A stretch of DNA of 64,000 nucleotides from Gordonia alkaliphila (GCF_023017165.1 NZ_JALKBW010000001.1:1116001-1180000); one strand, 5' to 3'. Counted from the stretch's first letter, positions 52,775 through 61,192 are shown. Notes: generated by a model not told the origin, from the sequence alone. A program made the numbers and translations.

Positions 52775-53667
52775 AGTACCGCCGCGACGAGATGATCGAG
52801 AAGCTCCGACTCGACCCGTCGTTCGGCGAAAAGCTTTGGGGCGCCTTCGGTTTCACCCACTCCCCAGACGGTGAGGCGAGCTTCACCGAGGAGGATCTGG
52901 CCGCCCTCGCCGTCTTCGTCGGTTCGGACGGCGAGATGGATCCGGCCGCGCAGCTGGCCGCGGCCCGCGTGATCGGCCAATCCACCGCACGGCTCGCCGA
53001 ATGGCAGGCCGATCAGATCCACGCGCTCGCCGCCAATCCCAACGTCCCGCAGACCACCGACGAGCTCGCCGCGGCCGTGGCGCACGTATTGGAGCTGGTC
53101 TGGCGCCGTCACCTGGACAACTTTCTCGCGTATCAGGACGAGGCGGCCGCCGACTCTCCCGACGCCGAGGGCGTCGAGCTGATCATCGGCTTCGCCGACA
53201 TCGTCGGCTATACCGCCCTGTCCCGCCGCCTCGGGCTCCACGAACTCGCCGCGCTGCTGGACACCTTCGAATCCGGCGCGTACACGGTGATCAACCGGCA
53301 CGGCGGCCAGATCATCAAAGCCATCGGCGACGCCGTGATGTTCACCGCGCCCACCCCGTCCGCGGCCGCGGCGATGGCCCTCGAACTGCACGATCTCGGC
53401 GAGGACGACGACCTGCTCAAACTCCGGGTGGGACTGGCGGCGGGCACCGCGCTGACCCGCCTCGGCGACGTCTTCGGCGAGCCGGTGAACATCGCCGCCC
53501 GGCTGGCGAGCAGCGCACACGAGGGCAAGACGCTGATCGACGAGCATCTCGCCGAGGCCCTGGCCGAGGATCGGTCGCTGTACCTGCGGAATGTCAGCGC
53601 ACTGTCGGTGCGCGGCTATCGACGCCTGCGGGCCACGTCGCTGGCGCGGAACCGCCGGTCGTCGTAG
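52771..53667 (+). CDS. Class III adenylyl cyclase with N-terminal regulatory domain
   Basis: A 298-residue cytosolic cyclase. Residues 135-290 are the catalytic domain: metal-binding Asp143 ('GFADIVGYTAL') and Asp187 ('KAIGDAVMF'), adenine-selecting Lys183 and Asp233 ('GDVFGEPVN'), Asn240 and transition-state Arg244. All are present, so a homodimer should make cAMP from ATP. The N-terminal 130 residues are helical, with 'RLDPSFGEKLWGAFGFTHSPDGEASFTEEDLAALAVF', resembling the autoinhibitory, pH-responsive domain of Rv1264/Rv2212. The GTG start overlaps the tandem-TetR stop. An ISL3 element is inserted just downstream. Confidence 0.9.
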   Translation: MKYRRDEMIEKLRLDPSFGEKLWGAFGFTHSPDGEASFTEEDLAALAVFVGSDGEMDPAAQLAAARVIGQSTARLAEWQADQIHALAANPNVPQTTDELAAAVAHVLELVWRRHLDNFLAYQDEAAADSPDAEGVELIIGFADIVGYTALSRRLGLHELAALLDTFESGAYTVINRHGGQIIKAIGDAVMFTAPTPSAAAAMALELHDLGEDDDLLKLRVGLAAGTALTRLGDVFGEPVNIAARLASSAHEGKTLIDEHLAEALAEDRSLYLRNVSALSVRGYRRLRATSLARNRRSS

Positions 53668-54170
53668 ACCGCGGATAAAACGGCGATAAAAAGGGCTCTC
53701 CTGACTGATCTGTGGGTCATTTGCGGCCTGGAAGCACGGGCCGGTGACCGCCGAGACTGAGCATGGCCATGGCGATGAGGGCTTCGGCGGACTTGAAGCC
53801 GTAGGCCATCCGGGTGATCAGTCGGATCTTGGTGTTGGTCGACTCGATCAGGCCGTTGGATAGTCGATGCTCGATCGCGGCGAGGATCCGGTCGCGGTGT
53901 TTGGCGATGCGTTTTTGGAGTTTCACGAACGCGGGGATCCGGCAGCGACGAGCCCAACTGATCCAGCGGTCCAGGGCTTCAGCGGCCGCGTCATGGGGCA
54001 GCGCAAATACCACCCGCAGACCTTCCTTGAGCAGGTAGGCGCGATGCAGCCTCGGGTCGGTCCTGGCGATCCAGGCGAGCTTGGCCTGCTGATTGGCGGT
54101 GAGGTTCTCGGGGTTCTTCCACAGCGAGTACCGGGCGCCTTTGAGTGCCTTGGCACGGTCGCTGGCCGGC

Positions 54171-55065
54171 CTAGGGCGTGTCTGACAATTCTTTCGACCA
54201 GGCGATCACGGCGTTGAGGACGACTGCTGCGCGGTAGTTGACGGCGTGCTTGTCGTAACGGGTGGCCAGTCCGCGCCACTGCTTGGTGTGGCAGTAGCGG
54301 CGTTCGATGACGCTGCGGTTCTTGTAGTCGGCGACATCGAGCGCGACAGGTCTGCCGCCGCGGGAACCGCGCCGCTTGCGGTGGCCCTTCTGATCGTCGG
54401 GCTCGGGGATGACGGCCTTGATTCCGCGCGCTCGCAGGTGGGCCCGGATCGCCCGCGACGAGTAAGCCTTGTCGCCGCGGACCGCGTCCGGACGGGTGCG
54501 TGGCCGGCCTCGTTCGCGGCCGACCCGCAGCTGGCTCATCAGCGGCAGGAACATCGGCGAGTCACCGGCCTGGCCAGCGGTGAGCAAGGTGACCAGTGGC
54601 AGTCCGTTGCCGTCGACGAGCTGGTGAATCTTCGTCGAGAGCCCGCCGCGGGAGCGGCCGACGGCGTGGTCAGGCGGCTCGATCCCCGGATTCGTGTAAT
54701 TCGATCCAGCCCCCTGTGAGGCGCGTGGTGTTCGTGGCGTGCTGATGGGCGCGAGCGATGGTCGAGTCCACCGACAGCGACCAATCCACCAGTCCCGCAG
54801 CATCAGCGGCGGCAGTGAGCTTCGCGTGGACCTGATCCCAGGTGCCCGCCTTCGCCATCCGGTGATGCCACGTCCACACCGTCTGCCACGGCCCGAACAC
54901 CTCCGGCAGATCACGCCAGGCGATACCGCACCGATACCGGTAGACGATCGCTTCGACCATCGTCCGGGCATCGGAGAACGGACGCCCCTTACGGCCCGTC
55001 CGCTTCGGCAGCATGCCCTCGATCAACGACCACTGAGCATCCGAGAGCACCTGAAACCGCGACAT
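54171..55065 (-). CDS. IS5-family (IS427-type) transposase, two overlapping frames
   Basis: Reading frame A starts at ATG 55065 ('RFQVLSDAQWSLIEGMLPKRTGRKGRPF') and contains the first catalytic Asp in 'SVDSTIARAHQHA'; it stops at 54670. Frame B continues with '[28 protein letters not shown]', the second Asp in 'RGDKAYSS' and the Glu in 'NRSVIERRYCHTKQWRGLATRYDKH'. The frames meet at a run of five G (54710-54714 on the plus strand as C), where a +1 (or -2) shift joins them. This is either programmed frameshifting, common in the group, or an inactivating indel. The TAG stop comes from the CTAG target duplication, outside the element. Confidence 0.85.
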
Positions 55066-55111
55066 GAACCCAGCTTCTCAGATCCCACCCCGCCGATTTG
55101 TCAGACACGCC
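54175..55111 (-). mobile_element. IS5-family (IS427-type) insertion sequence
   Basis: 937 bp with perfect 14-bp terminal repeats GGCGTGTCTGACAA (54175-54188) and its complement (55098-55111). They are flanked by CTAG at 54171-54174 and 55112-55115, the YTAR-type target of the family. It is inserted in the ISL3 transposase gene. Confidence 0.93.
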
Positions 55112-56104
55112 CTAGGTGGGGCGTCGGACCGTGGGCGTCCACGGCCCCGTTTCGGCTCGGCCCGGGCCTGTTTACGGGCATCGTTCCACCCCTGGCGGCG
55201 GACCTCATCGAGGGCGTCAGTGGCCCAGGCGACGATGTGGAACGGATCGGCCACCCGCACTGCGGCCGGACACCGATCAGTCACGACGGTGTCGATGAAG
55301 TCGGCCCCATCGGCGCTGACGTGGGTGATCAGCGCGCACCGCTGCTCACCGAGCAGGTCGAAGAACTCATGCACGGTGGCGCTGGTACGCCCCGGAGCGG
55401 CCCACACCAGCCGACGCCGGTCGTGATCGACGACGACCATGAGGTACTTGTGGCCCTTCTTGTAGCTGATCTCGTCGATCCCGATACGCCGCAGCCCATC
55501 GAACCGGTCGTGCTGGGCGTCGATGTCCTCCCAGACGCGGTCGATGATCGATCCGACGGTGCGCCAGGCGATGCGCATCAACTCAGTCACTGTGGACTTC
55601 GAGGCCTGGGTCGCCAACCACGCGACCTGATCGTCGAAGGCATAGGTGTGGCCCGCGTCATGGCGGGCCCACGGCACCGCGGCGACCACCACCCCATGCT
55701 CGCGGCACCGCACCCGAGGCGTATCGGCCTCGAGCTCGGCACGAATCGTGCCCAGGTCCAGCGCCCGCCAGCGCCGCCGCCCCGGCCCGCCATCATATTG
55801 GGGACTGCGCCGCCGGCACCTCCCGCACCGGCCACGTTGGCGCGCGACGGGCCGCACATGGGCCACCAGCACCTGCGCGTCCTCGTCGAATACGACCCGC
55901 TCCAGCACGGTCTTCTCGATTCCGAGCAGATTCCGCCATAAGCTGACATCACGCACGCCGTTCTCCTGACCACAGGTTTCTGTTTCCTCGACAGTTCAGA
56001 ACCTATGCAGGACAACGGCGTGCGCCTACTCAGACGCGCTCACCCCACCCACACATGTGTCAGGAGAGCCATAAAAAGGAAGGCGCGCACCGCGGTCGGA
56101 CGAT

Positions 56105-56110
56105 TACCCT
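56105..56110 (+). promoter_or_regulatory. Leaderless -10 element for ABC exporter operon
   Basis: TACCCT ends seven bases before ATG 56118. The ISL3 element ends 34 bases upstream of it, so the IS replaced everything above the -35 region. Confidence 0.55.
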
Positions 56111-56117
56111 CGAACAG

Positions 56118-57083
56118 ATGACACCCGCGATCGCTGTCGAGGCCGTCGATCTCGTCAAGAAATTCGGTGATTTCACCGCCGTCGACGGCGTCAGTTTCTC
56201 GGTGCCCGCCGGTACCGTCCTCGGTGTGCTGGGCCCGAACGGCGCGGGCAAGACCACGGTGGTCCGCATGATGACCACGCTCTCGGTGCCCACCTCGGGC
56301 ACCGCCCGCGTCAACGGTTTCGACGTGCACGAGCAGCCGGACATGGTGCGCCGCAGCATGGGCCTGACCGGCCAGGCCGCCACCGTCGACGAACTGCTCA
56401 CCGGCCGGGAGAACCTCGCCATGATCGGCGGGCTGTACGGCATCGCGCGCCGCCCGCTGCGCGCCCGGTCCGACGAACTGCTGGCCCAGTTCTCGCTCAC
56501 CGACGCCGGCGACAAGGTGGTCCGCGACTACTCCGGCGGCATGCGACGACGCCTCGACCTGGCCGTCAGCCTGCTGACCGCACCGCCCGTGCTCTTCCTC
56601 GACGAGCCCACCACCGGCCTCGACCCGCACAGCCGCAACGAGCTGTGGGACGTGCTGCGCGAACTGGTCGCCCGCGGCACCACCCTGGTGCTGACCACGC
56701 AGTATCTGGAGGAGGCCGACCAACTCGCCGACCGGATCGTGGTAATCGACAAGGGCAAGATCATCGCCGAGGGCACGCCGCTGCAGCTGAAGGACCAGGC
56801 CGGTTCGGCCAGCGTGGTGGCCACCCTGACCCATGCGCACCAGATCGGACCGGCCCGCGAGGCCCTCGCGGTGACCGCGACGGAGATCTTCGTCGACGAA
56901 GGTGCCCGCAGCCTGACCCTCCCGGCCGGCGGCCTGGCCGACCTGACCCGGGTGGCGCAACTGCTGCACTCCGGCGGCTTCGAGGTGGACGACCTCAGCC
57001 TGTCCCGACCGAGCCTGGACGACGTCTTCCTGTCGCTGACCGGCCGTCGCACCACCCCCACCGACGGTGAGGAGACCCCGTGA
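56118..57083 (+). CDS. DrrA-type ABC exporter ATP-binding protein
   Basis: A 321-residue ATPase of the daunorubicin-resistance/CcmA class: Walker A 'GPNGAGKTTVV', Q-loop 'GLTGQAATVDELLTGREN', signature 'YSGGMRRRLDLAVSLL', Walker B 'VLFLDEPTTGLDPHSR' and H-loop 'VLTTQYLEEAD'. The 'GQ.ATVDE.LTGRENL' motif and the C-terminal domain ending 'RPSLDDVFLSLTG' are typical of DrrA-like drug or lipid exporters. The leaderless ATG at 56118 was chosen; an upstream ATG at 56055 lies inside the ISL3 element. The stop overlaps the permease start (GTGA). Confidence 0.92.
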   Translation: MTPAIAVEAVDLVKKFGDFTAVDGVSFSVPAGTVLGVLGPNGAGKTTVVRMMTTLSVPTSGTARVNGFDVHEQPDMVRRSMGLTGQAATVDELLTGRENLAMIGGLYGIARRPLRARSDELLAQFSLTDAGDKVVRDYSGGMRRRLDLAVSLLTAPPVLFLDEPTTGLDPHSRNELWDVLRELVARGTTLVLTTQYLEEADQLADRIVVIDKGKIIAEGTPLQLKDQAGSASVVATLTHAHQIGPAREALAVTATEIFVDEGARSLTLPAGGLADLTRVAQLLHSGGFEVDDLSLSRPSLDDVFLSLTGRRTTPTDGEETP

Positions 57084-57916
57084 GCACCTCCACTGCAATG
57101 ACCTCCGCCCCGAGCACCACCTCGTCGACGTTGTGGCAACAAGTGGCGATCATGGTGCGCCGCAGCATGATCCACACCAAACGCATGCCGGAGATGCTCT
57201 CCGACGTCACCATCCAGCCGATCATGTTCGTGGTGCTGTTCGCCTTCGTCTTCGGACCGGCGATGCCGATGCCCGACGGCGGCAGCTACACGTCGTACCT
57301 GCTGCCGGGCATCATGGGGCAGACCATCGCGTTCACCGGTTTCATCGTCGCCACCGGCATCACCGCCGACGTGGAGAAGGGCATCGTCGACCGGTTCCGC
57401 TCGCTGCCGATCAACCGCATCTCGTATCTGCTCGGACGGTCGATCGCGAGCCTGCTGCACTCGTCCATCGGCATCGTGGTGATGGCGTTGACCGGTCTGG
57501 CGATCGGTTGGCGCATCCACACCGGCCCGGCCGAGGCCGTGCTCGGCTTCGTGATGCTGTTGGTCTTCGGTTTCGCGATGATCTGGTTCGGCGTCCTGAT
57601 CGGCTCGTGGCTGCGGTCGGTGGAGGCGGTGAACGGCTTCATGTTCAGCACCATGTTCCCGCTGACGTTCCTGTCCAACGCCTTCGTCCCGACCGCACCG
57701 ATGAGCCCCTGGCTGCGGACCATCGCCGAGTGGAACCCGATGTCGTCGCTGGTCCAAGCCATGCGACAGCTCTGGGGCAACGGCCCGCACGCGGGCCCGG
57801 ACGCCGCGCTCCCCCTGCAGCATCCGGTGCTGGCCACCCTGATCTGGTCGGCCGGCCTCACCGCGATCTTCGCGCCCCTCGCCCTCCGCGCCTTCAACCG
57901 GCGCACCGCCGACTGA
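57080..57916 (+). CDS. DrrB-type ABC-2 exporter permease
   Basis: A 278-residue ABC-2 permease with six hydrophobic segments, an N-terminal amphipathic stretch ('MVRRSMIHTKRMPEMLSDVTIQPIMFVVLFAFVFG') and the signature 'EKGIVDRFRSLPINRISYLLGR' (coupling helix). 'LTFLSNAFVPTAPMSPWLRTIAEWNPMSSLV' is the family C-terminal block. With the ATPase above it forms a complete exporter; the substrate may be a drug, lipid or polyketide. Confidence 0.92.
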   Translation: MSTSTAMTSAPSTTSSTLWQQVAIMVRRSMIHTKRMPEMLSDVTIQPIMFVVLFAFVFGPAMPMPDGGSYTSYLLPGIMGQTIAFTGFIVATGITADVEKGIVDRFRSLPINRISYLLGRSIASLLHSSIGIVVMALTGLAIGWRIHTGPAEAVLGFVMLLVFGFAMIWFGVLIGSWLRSVEAVNGFMFSTMFPLTFLSNAFVPTAPMSPWLRTIAEWNPMSSLVQAMRQLWGNGPHAGPDAALPLQHPVLATLIWSAGLTAIFAPLALRAFNRRTAD

Positions 57917-57934
57917 CCGGCGCGAGACCGCCGC

Positions 57935-59203
57935 TCAGGCGGTGTGGGTCAGCGCTTCCAGCGGGTCGGCGTAGATCGCGTCGAGCGACGCGGCACCGGC
58001 CGCCTTCTGCTGCACCGTGATCGCCGACCGGGCGACGCGGACGTCGCGGTTGGTGACCACCGACGTGGCCCGCAGCGCCTTGGACACCAGCGGCAACGCC
58101 TCCGGGTAGTCGGTGAAGGCCTGCCCGCCGAGGATCACGTGGTCGGGATTGAAGATGTCCGACATCAGGGCGACGGTGCGGCCGAGCACCTCGGCGCGCT
58201 CGGCGAGGATGCCGTGCGCCACGTCGTCCCCGGTCCGGGCCGCATTGCGGAGGTCTTCCAGGGTCTCGACGTTCAGCCCGGCTGCCGCGGCCGCGCGCAG
58301 CACGCCCGAGTCGCTCACCGCGGCCTCAAGCTGACCGGTCTTGTCCGGATCCAACAGGGTGGTCTCGCCGGTCGGGAAGTGCCCGATGGTGGGCGGCCCG
58401 GCGGCCGGGGTGTGCACGGTGCCGTCGACGCTGAACGCGATGCCAGCCATTTCGCGAGCGTAGAAGTACAGGAAGTTCTGGCTGGTCTCGGCCGGGTTGA
58501 CCACCAGCTCCGCGGCGGCCATGGCTGCCACGTGCGAGGCCACCGAGACCGGCAGACCCAGCGATTCGGCCACCAGCTCGCCTACCCGCACCCCCGACCA
58601 GCCCAGACGCGGATGGTCGACGACGCCCTTCTCGTCCACCTTGCCGCCGATGGCGACGCCGCCCCAGAGCAGGCGCTTGCCCACCCAGCGGTCGGCGAAT
58701 CGGCGGGCGCTGTAGCCGATGGCGGTGACCACCTCGTCGGGCGTCGCGGCCTGCGGGGTGGCGATGTTCACCGCGCCCACCACGCGATGCTGGAGGTCGT
58801 GGGTAGTGATCGCGGTGGTGCGGTAGCCGATGTGGATGCCGACGGTGAGGAAGTCGCCGGTGTTGATCTCGAACGGCACGCGCGGACGTCCGACGGCGCC
58901 CGGCGGGGTCAGATCGGCGCGCTCGCGAATCAGTCCGGCCTTGAGCAGCGCGCTCACCTGGCGGTTCACCGTCGAGATGGAGAGCCCGGTGGCGGCAGCG
59001 GCGTCATCCCGGAAGACGGGACCGGAGACGCGGGCGGTGCGGAGCACCAGTGCGGCGGCCTTGGTGGACAGCTGCAGGCTGGCCACTCCCGCATACGGGG
59101 CGGTCACACGCGCCGCGCGTCGTCGTCGTGCTTGTTGCGCATAAGCCGATCCCTGGGCAGAACGAATGGAAGTGGCGACCCGGCGGTCGAGGGTGGAAGT
59201 CAT
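57935..59203 (-). CDS. ROK family transcriptional regulator
   Basis: A 422-residue regulator: an N-terminal winged helix ('GPVFRDDAAAATGLSISTVNRQVSALLKAGLIRERADL') and a ROK domain with 'LTVGIHIGYRTTAITTHDLQHRVVG', 'LLWGGVAIGGKVDEKGVVDHPRLGW', 'HVAAMAAAELVV' and 'FNPDHVILGGQAF'. The CxCGxxGCxE zinc motif of classical ROK proteins is not visible, and the usual sugar-kinase Asp region is altered, so it may not bind sugars in the standard way. It resembles the Rv0485 type. ATG 59203 was chosen as the start; an upstream GTG/ATG at 59260 is less likely. Possible operators lie at 59360-59423. Confidence 0.82.
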   Translation of the reverse strand: MTSTLDRRVATSIRSAQGSAYAQQARRRRAARVTAPYAGVASLQLSTKAAALVLRTARVSGPVFRDDAAAATGLSISTVNRQVSALLKAGLIRERADLTPPGAVGRPRVPFEINTGDFLTVGIHIGYRTTAITTHDLQHRVVGAVNIATPQAATPDEVVTAIGYSARRFADRWVGKRLLWGGVAIGGKVDEKGVVDHPRLGWSGVRVGELVAESLGLPVSVASHVAAMAAAELVVNPAETSQNFLYFYAREMAGIAFSVDGTVHTPAAGPPTIGHFPTGETTLLDPDKTGQLEAAVSDSGVLRAAAAAGLNVETLEDLRNAARTGDDVAHGILAERAEVLGRTVALMSDIFNPDHVILGGQAFTDYPEALPLVSKALRATSVVTNRDVRVARSAITVQQKAAGAASLDAIYADPLEALTHTA

Positions 59204-59359
59204 GGAAGTTCGGTGTCCTTGGTGCCTGAGTGCGCAGGCCGAGAAACGGCGGATGCGCACATCGATGAATGCCCCGCGATGAGCGGGATGGAAGCTGGGT
59301 CAGCGCATTCGGCAACAACAAAGGACACGAGCAAGCGGCAGGCGGCAGCCCAAAGCGGT

Positions 59360-59423
59360 GGTCACGTAAGTGACCTCCGGGGCGACGGCGAGCTTGCTGG
59401 TCATGTCGGTCAAACTAGCAAGC
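59360..59423. promoter_or_regulatory. Two inverted repeats upstream of ROK gene
   Basis: GGTCAC-GTAA-GTGACC (59360-59375), and GCTTGCTGGT facing ACTAGCAAGC over 12 bases (59392-59401 / 59414-59423, nine of ten pairs). The 259-base interval 59204-59462 holds no gene. The sites could be ROK operators, or the second a terminator. Confidence 0.4.
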
Positions 59424-59462
59424 CCGGACGCCTTCGGCAATACCTGAGTGACGAATGTCAAG

Positions 59463-59885
59463 TCATTCGAGCACGAAGACCGGAATCTGTCGGTCGGTCT
59501 TCTGCTGGTATTCGGCGTACGGCGGGAAGGCTGCGACGGCCAACTTCCACCAGTGCGCGCGCTCGTCGCCGGACACCTCGCGCGCCGTCATCGCGATCGG
59601 CGAATCCCCGTCCTGCACAAGCACTTCCGGGTGCGCCTTCACGTTGAAGTACCAGGACGGGTGCTCGGGAGCGCCGCCCTTGGAGGCGACCATGGCGTAT
59701 TTGCCGCCCTCTTCAACACGCATCAGCGGCACGTACCGCTGCTTGCCCGACTTAGCTCCCGTCGTGGTGAACAGGACCACCTTCATCCCGTTCAGACCGA
59801 CCGAGTCCGTGGTCCCGGTGTCGAGGATCTTCTGCGTCTGGTCGCGTACCCAGTCGACGGGGCTCAGTTCCGGTGTTTCGCTCAT
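59463..59885 (-). CDS. Ddn-like deazaflavin (F420)-dependent nitroreductase family protein
   Basis: A 140-residue split-beta-barrel protein. 'GMKVVLFTTTGAKSGKQRYVPLMRVEEGGKYAMVASKGGAPEHPSWYFNVKAHPEVLVQDG' is the diagnostic core of the DDN/Rv3547 family, with the GxKSGxxR phosphate loop for F420. Members reduce quinones or nitro compounds with F420H2. ATG 59885 was chosen because a leaderless TACGAT box precedes it; the longer upstream frame has no family similarity. Confidence 0.88.
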   Translation of the reverse strand: MSETPELSPVDWVRDQTQKILDTGTTDSVGLNGMKVVLFTTTGAKSGKQRYVPLMRVEEGGKYAMVASKGGAPEHPSWYFNVKAHPEVLVQDGDSPIAMTAREVSGDERAHWWKLAVAAFPPYAEYQQKTDRQIPVFVLE

Positions 59886-59891
59886 TGTTCG

Positions 59892-59897
59892 ATCGTA
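59892..59897 (-). promoter_or_regulatory. Leaderless -10 element for Ddn-like gene
   Basis: On the minus strand TACGAT ends six bases before ATG 59885. Confidence 0.55.
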
Positions 59898-59910
59898 GGC
59901 GGGCCGGAGG

Positions 59911-60159
59911 TCAGACTTTCCGCGATCCACCCAGGTCAATCTTGTTGCCGTACGCGACGAACGCGTCGGATCCACCCGAACGTTTCTCGAGGGTCCATCG
60001 CGGAGACCCGCCCTCCCCGATGACCGCCAGGTCGGGGTACGACGTCGCCGGCAACAGCGCCAGCCGTGTGCCATCGGTACCGAGGAAACGGATCTCGTCT
60101 TCCCCGTAGAGGAGGAAGTTACTGCCTGTGCCGGAGTAGCACCGTCCCCAGGCCTTCAC
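59911..60159 (-). CDS. Short hypothetical protein, possibly a truncated gene
   Basis: An 82-residue frame from GTG 60159 without a visible ribosome site. The sequence 'FLLYGEDEIRFLGTDGTRLALLPATSYPDLAVIGEGGSPRWTLEKRSGGSD' has a protein-like composition with alternating hydrophobic strands. No family is recognised. The frame stays open upstream of the GTG, so this may be the tail of a gene cut by the adjacent lower-G+C islet. Confidence 0.35.
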   Translation of the reverse strand: MKAWGRCYSGTGSNFLLYGEDEIRFLGTDGTRLALLPATSYPDLAVIGEGGSPRWTLEKRSGGSDAFVAYGNKIDLGGSRKV

Positions 60160-60230
60160 CGATTTAACGTGACCGTGATGGCAACATCGTTTGGGCGCCT
60201 CGGGGAACCGAGGAGACTTTCCGCCCAGAT

Positions 60231-60467
60231 GTGATGATCACGCAGAGAGTCAATGGAAAAGAAGCGATCATCATGGTGCTTGACTTGAAGACGGGGAAGG
60301 CTAGAATCTCCAAAGCCTGGCGTGAGGGTCTGCAAGCGCTTTTCTATGGACAGGACGGATCAGGGGGCCCCATGGATGCGCCCATCCAACCGATTCGGCC
60401 CACCAATCCCAAGAGATTCAGTGCTGGCGTCGTAACGTTCGAAGAAGGAGGTTTACCGTGGGATTGA
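60231..60467 (+). CDS. Small hypothetical protein, first gene of accessory operon
   Basis: A 78-residue frame in lower-G+C DNA (30 of 60 bases G or C at 60241-60300, against about 70 percent in flanking genes). It contains 'VLDLKTGKARISKAWREGLQALFYG' and 'PIRPTNPKRFSAGVVTFEEGGLPWD'. No family is recognised. An internal ATG at 60273 is an alternative start. Its last ten bases overlap the next gene, so translation is coupled. It could be the remnant C-terminus of a larger protein. Confidence 0.45.
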   Translation: MMITQRVNGKEAIIMVLDLKTGKARISKAWREGLQALFYGQDGSGGPMDAPIQPIRPTNPKRFSAGVVTFEEGGLPWD

Positions 60468-61192
60468 CCGCAGCAGAGTGGAACCAGGTATCCGAGGCTG
60501 GAGTAGAACTGCTCGGTGATGGCTGGACCCGGATCGGCAAGGGCAGGAAGCTCCAGGTTCTGCGTGTTCCCGTGGGCTGGTGGGCGCAGTGCATCTACTA
60601 CGAGAACTCAAGTATTGGTGCCTTCGTGGGCTGGGGGTCTCTCCTCGCTAAGCCCATGCCGAATTCGGAACTTGGCGACCGTGGGCATTCTTTCGACTCT
60701 ATTCGCGCTACGCTCCGCTCCGAGGCTGACTGGGAGCATTACCGCTCCATGATTGATGTGGGGGATCCGGTCGCTCTGGCGAACTTCGCAAGATTTGTGG
60801 AGGAGGACAGGTTTGCGCCCTCCCGTGACCTGGATCTACGGGTCCGCACAGCTGAGGAATTGTTCCGGGGCTGGCAGGAGCGGTGGGAGCATCATCCGTA
60901 CTACTCCATCACGCGGCAACTGTATGTGATGCCTCGCGTTCTGACCGGGGCACGGCCGCTTGCGGAGCTGGTAGAGGAAGTTCGTTGGGTTGTCGAGGAC
61001 GACGCGCTCGCGAACGGGAACAGTAAGAGTGCGGAATTCTATCCGGAGTTGTTGACGACTCTGGAGGAAGCAGACAGGCCTGCGATGGAGGAGCTTCTGC
61101 TGCGTATGCGGCGAGAGAATCTTGCCGAACTCGGTGTGCCTGATGAGTTCATTTCTGATGTGGCTGTTCCCGAACCGAAGGTGCCGTGGTGA
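60458..61192 (+). CDS. Hypothetical protein of accessory islet
   Basis: A 244-residue soluble acidic protein starting at GTG 60458 behind a perfect AAGGAGG site. Features: 'WNQVSEAGVELLGDGWTRIGKGRKLQVLRVPVGWWAQCIYYENSSIGAFVGW', then a helical half with 'ADWEHYRSMIDVGDPVALANFARFVEEDRF' and 'RTAEELFRGWQERWEHHPYYSITRQ'. I recognise no family. Soluble, acidic, orphan genes beside IS remnants are often immunity or accessory genes, but there is no toxin in view. Coupled to both neighbours (10- and 4-base overlaps). Confidence 0.6.
   Translation: MGLTAAEWNQVSEAGVELLGDGWTRIGKGRKLQVLRVPVGWWAQCIYYENSSIGAFVGWGSLLAKPMPNSELGDRGHSFDSIRATLRSEADWEHYRSMIDVGDPVALANFARFVEEDRFAPSRDLDLRVRTAEELFRGWQERWEHHPYYSITRQLYVMPRVLTGARPLAELVEEVRWVVEDDALANGNSKSAEFYPELLTTLEEADRPAMEELLLRMRRENLAELGVPDEFISDVAVPEPKVPW

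Larger units (their letters stand above)
53717..55956 (-). pseudogene. ISL3-family transposase, split by IS insertion
   Basis: The N-terminal part runs from GTG 55956 (AGGAG upstream) to 55112. It contains the zinc-ribbon cysteines ('CGRCRR') and the first catalytic-domain blocks 'RIGIDEISYKKGHKYLMVVVDHDR' and 'VTDRCPAAVRVADPFHIVAWA'. The C-terminal part resumes at 54169 in 'PASDRAKALKGARYSLWKNPENLT' and ends at 53717, with 'NGLIESTNTKIRLITRMAYGF' carrying the last catalytic Glu. Removing the nested IS and one CTAG copy restores one open frame of 432 codons, the usual ISL3 length. It is inactive as it stands. Confidence 0.93.
53694..56070 (-). mobile_element. ISL3-family insertion sequence, interrupted by an IS5-family element
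   Basis: The ends are imperfect inverted repeats beginning GGCTCTCCTGAC (53694 onward and complement ending 56070). They are flanked by an exact 8-bp target duplication ATAAAAAG (53686-53693 and 56071-56078); 8 bp is the family's usual size. Without the nested element the IS would be about 1436 bp. Confidence 0.92.

Noticed and set aside
56055..56117. Upstream start for the DrrA-type ATPase
   Set aside because: That ATG lies inside the ISL3 terminal repeat and would add residues created by the insertion. The leaderless ATG at 56118 fits the family N-terminus.
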